From assembly GCF_030182585.1 (NCBI RefSeq), contig NZ_JARXOW010000001.1, forward strand, positions 682,001 through 746,000: 64,000 nucleotides of DNA, given 5' to 3'. The DNA is from Pedobacter faecalis (lineage in GTDB: Bacteria > Bacteroidota > Bacteroidia > Sphingobacteriales > Sphingobacteriaceae). Shown here piece after piece: positions 62,839-64,000 of the stretch. The notes beneath the pieces were generated by a model, which made no database searches, was not told the DNA's origin, and saw only the letters and a program-made list of their open reading frames with translations. A program made the translations under genes and the position numbers. The first letter of the stretch is position 1; the number at the start of each line of letters is the position of its first letter.

Positions 62839-63975
62839 CTATTTGCTGGTAATTTTACGGATAAAATCGACCTCCTCCTTTTTATAAGGTGTGCCGTCCG
62901 TATGGAAGATATCATGAAACCAAAGCGGTGGCTCCGCGGTGTAAGTTTTTGTCCAACTGTCCCATGGATAAATGGTCTGGCTTTTTCCGTTTACGAAGCC
63001 CCAGTTGATCATGCCAACATTGTGCTTTTTTGCGATGGGCAAAAAGCCTGCGAAAGTACTGCCGTTGGGACGTGCCATGTATTCGGTACAGATAATGGGA
63101 CGCTCATATCTCTGCAACCATTTGATGCGCATTTCGAATTCATCCGGATTGCCATAGTTGTGGAAGGTTATGATGTCTGACTGTTCAAGCTGCAACGCTT
63201 CAATGGGTTTGAGCTTGCTTTCCTCCGACCAATCGCCTGCCCATACACCTGAAGTAAGTGGCTGAGATGGCGCCACCGACCGCGCCCAGGCAAAGGTCTT
63301 GGCAAGCAAAGGGATGATCAACTCTACTTTGTTTGGAATTTCAACCTTTTCGTACGAAGGTCCCGTCATGTTCTCAGGTTCGTTCCACAAATCCCAGGCT
63401 AGAATACGCTGGTCATTTTTAAAGCGTGTAAGGACTGCTTTAACATACTTTTCTAGCCTTGGGTATTGGGTTGAATCTTTAAGCGCTAGCTGACCTGGAC
63501 TCTGAACCCAGCCAGGGTTATGGGTAAATGGTTTGGGTGGAGCCTGCTTTCCCAACTTAGGAAAAGGATCCCAGCAGGAATCGAAAAATACAAGCACCGG
63601 CCTGATTTGATGTTTCGCAGCTATATCCAGAAAGGTATCCATGCGCTTTAAAAAGCCTGAAGGATCTTGCAGATACAGCAAATCATGAAGATAAACGCGA
63701 GCGGTATTCATACCAATTGATTTAGCCCAGCCAAGCTCCCTGTTGATAGTTACGGTGTCAAAGGACTCTGCCTGCCACATTTCTAACTGGTTTACCGCCG
63801 TGCTTGGAACGAAGTTGGCGCCTACAAGCCAGGGCTGCTTGTCGTACCAGGCACTAGCCTTCTCTTTTGTCCATTTTACATTTTGTGCTTCAGATGATTT
63901 CACGGTAGAACAGCTCTGCATGAAAAGCAATAGCGCACATAGCAATGGAACAGTAGTTTTAAATAGATAATTCAT
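62839..63975 (-). CDS. GH5-like glycoside hydrolase (cellulase family), lipoprotein
   Basis: Secreted enzyme of 378 residues with signal peptide and lipobox (LLLFMQSC). The TIM-barrel has the acid/base glutamate in ILAWDLWNEPEN and the nucleophile glutamate in PIICTEYMARPNG, the NEP and TEY pair of GH5-type clan-A retaining enzymes. The opening is KASAWYDKQPWLVGANFVPS, then GMNTARVYLHDLLY. It may cut beta-1,4-xylan, mannan or glucan; specificity is not clear. Confidence 0.92.
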   Translation of the reverse strand: MNYLFKTTVPLLCALLLFMQSCSTVKSSEAQNVKWTKEKASAWYDKQPWLVGANFVPSTAVNQLEMWQAESFDTVTINRELGWAKSIGMNTARVYLHDLLYLQDPSGFLKRMDTFLDIAAKHQIRPVLVFFDSCWDPFPKLGKQAPPKPFTHNPGWVQSPGQLALKDSTQYPRLEKYVKAVLTRFKNDQRILAWDLWNEPENMTGPSYEKVEIPNKVELIIPLLAKTFAWARSVAPSQPLTSGVWAGDWSEESKLKPIEALQLEQSDIITFHNYGNPDEFEMRIKWLQRYERPIICTEYMARPNGSTFAGFLPIAKKHNVGMINWGFVNGKSQTIYPWDSWTKTYTAEPPLWFHDIFHTDGTPYKKEEVDFIRKITSK

Positions 63976-64000
63976 AAAAAATAGAGTTTATAAAAATTGG

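Noticed and set aside
62505..62852. Open frames across the tRNA-Pro genes
   Set aside because: They are formed by translating the tRNA repeats and have no protein features.

Overview
The window is chromosomal DNA from a member of the Bacteroidota, most likely family Sphingobacteriaceae (Pedobacter-like). The evidence is consistent: promoters of the TAnnTTTG type, TonB-receptor plus DUF4249 lipoprotein, a ligase-associated repair operon, a Bacteroidetes histone-H1-like protein, a DUF2795 protein, many lipoproteins with acidic or lysine-rich +2 regions, and several GH43/GH127 glycosidases. There is no insertion sequence, phage gene, integrase, rRNA or CRISPR array. Genes are tightly packed and no gap without a gene exceeds 300 bases.

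Layout. 1-2768 (minus): a TonB-dependent receptor and the start of a DUF4249 lipoprotein cut by the window edge. 2856-8581 (plus): four-gene DNA repair operon (MBL exonuclease, ATP-dependent DNA ligase, Lhr-like DEXH helicase, PdeM phosphoesterase). 8578-11902 (minus): overlapping operon CDF transporter - NUDIX - BioA - ferritin-like di-iron protein. 12013-22516: housekeeping genes (aspartate-type aminotransferase, MacB-type permease, QueA, IspD, PduO-type adenosyltransferase, ABC ATPase, GatC, PlsC, TrpS, deoxynucleoside kinase, KdsB, a lipoprotein). 22805-34806 (plus): an outer-membrane receptor, PyrG, YidC, an S9 peptidase, a SpmA/SpmB-like membrane protein and a DnaQ/GIY-YIG nuclease. 34807-40820: a GH127-type beta-L-arabinofuranosidase divergent from a two-gene HTCS-like sensor kinase and AraC-type response regulator. 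40831-43261 (minus): a YeeE/DUF6691 pair, the second frameshifted, and a MutS-like ATPase lacking the mismatch-recognition domains. 43454-48453 (minus): tRNA-Arg, histone-H1-like protein, two Gfo/Idh/MocA oxidoreductases, an unknown protein and a lipoprotein aldose epimerase. 48580-52407 (plus): exonuclease III, a short-chain dehydrogenase and an unknown 736-residue protein. 52475-59728 (minus): two stress-type helical proteins, three GH43 enzymes, tRNA-Pro(GGG) and a CotH-like lipoprotein. 59842-62415: a TetR regulator with two small membrane proteins, and two divergent DinB proteins. 62500-63975 (minus): tandem tRNA-Pro(TGG) and a GH5-like lipoprotein.

How the genes fit together. The secreted GH127, three GH43s, GH5-like enzyme and epimerase suggest breakdown of arabinose-containing plant polysaccharide, with the two-component pair next to GH127 as a plausible regulator; no SusC/SusD pair accompanies them. 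Four loci concern DNA repair (ligase operon, DnaQ/GIY-YIG protein, MutS-like ATPase, exonuclease III). The observations that look least described are: the ferritin-like protein translationally coupled to BioA; two near-identical operator-like palindromes overlapping the -7 elements of tetR and its downstream operon, with apparently leaderless starts; a pair of inverted repeats between two divergent DinB genes; the SDR/736-residue pair; a possible small RNA at 22600-22728; and a single-base frameshift in the DUF6691 half-transporter. All functional statements rest on motif reading by eye; no database search was run.
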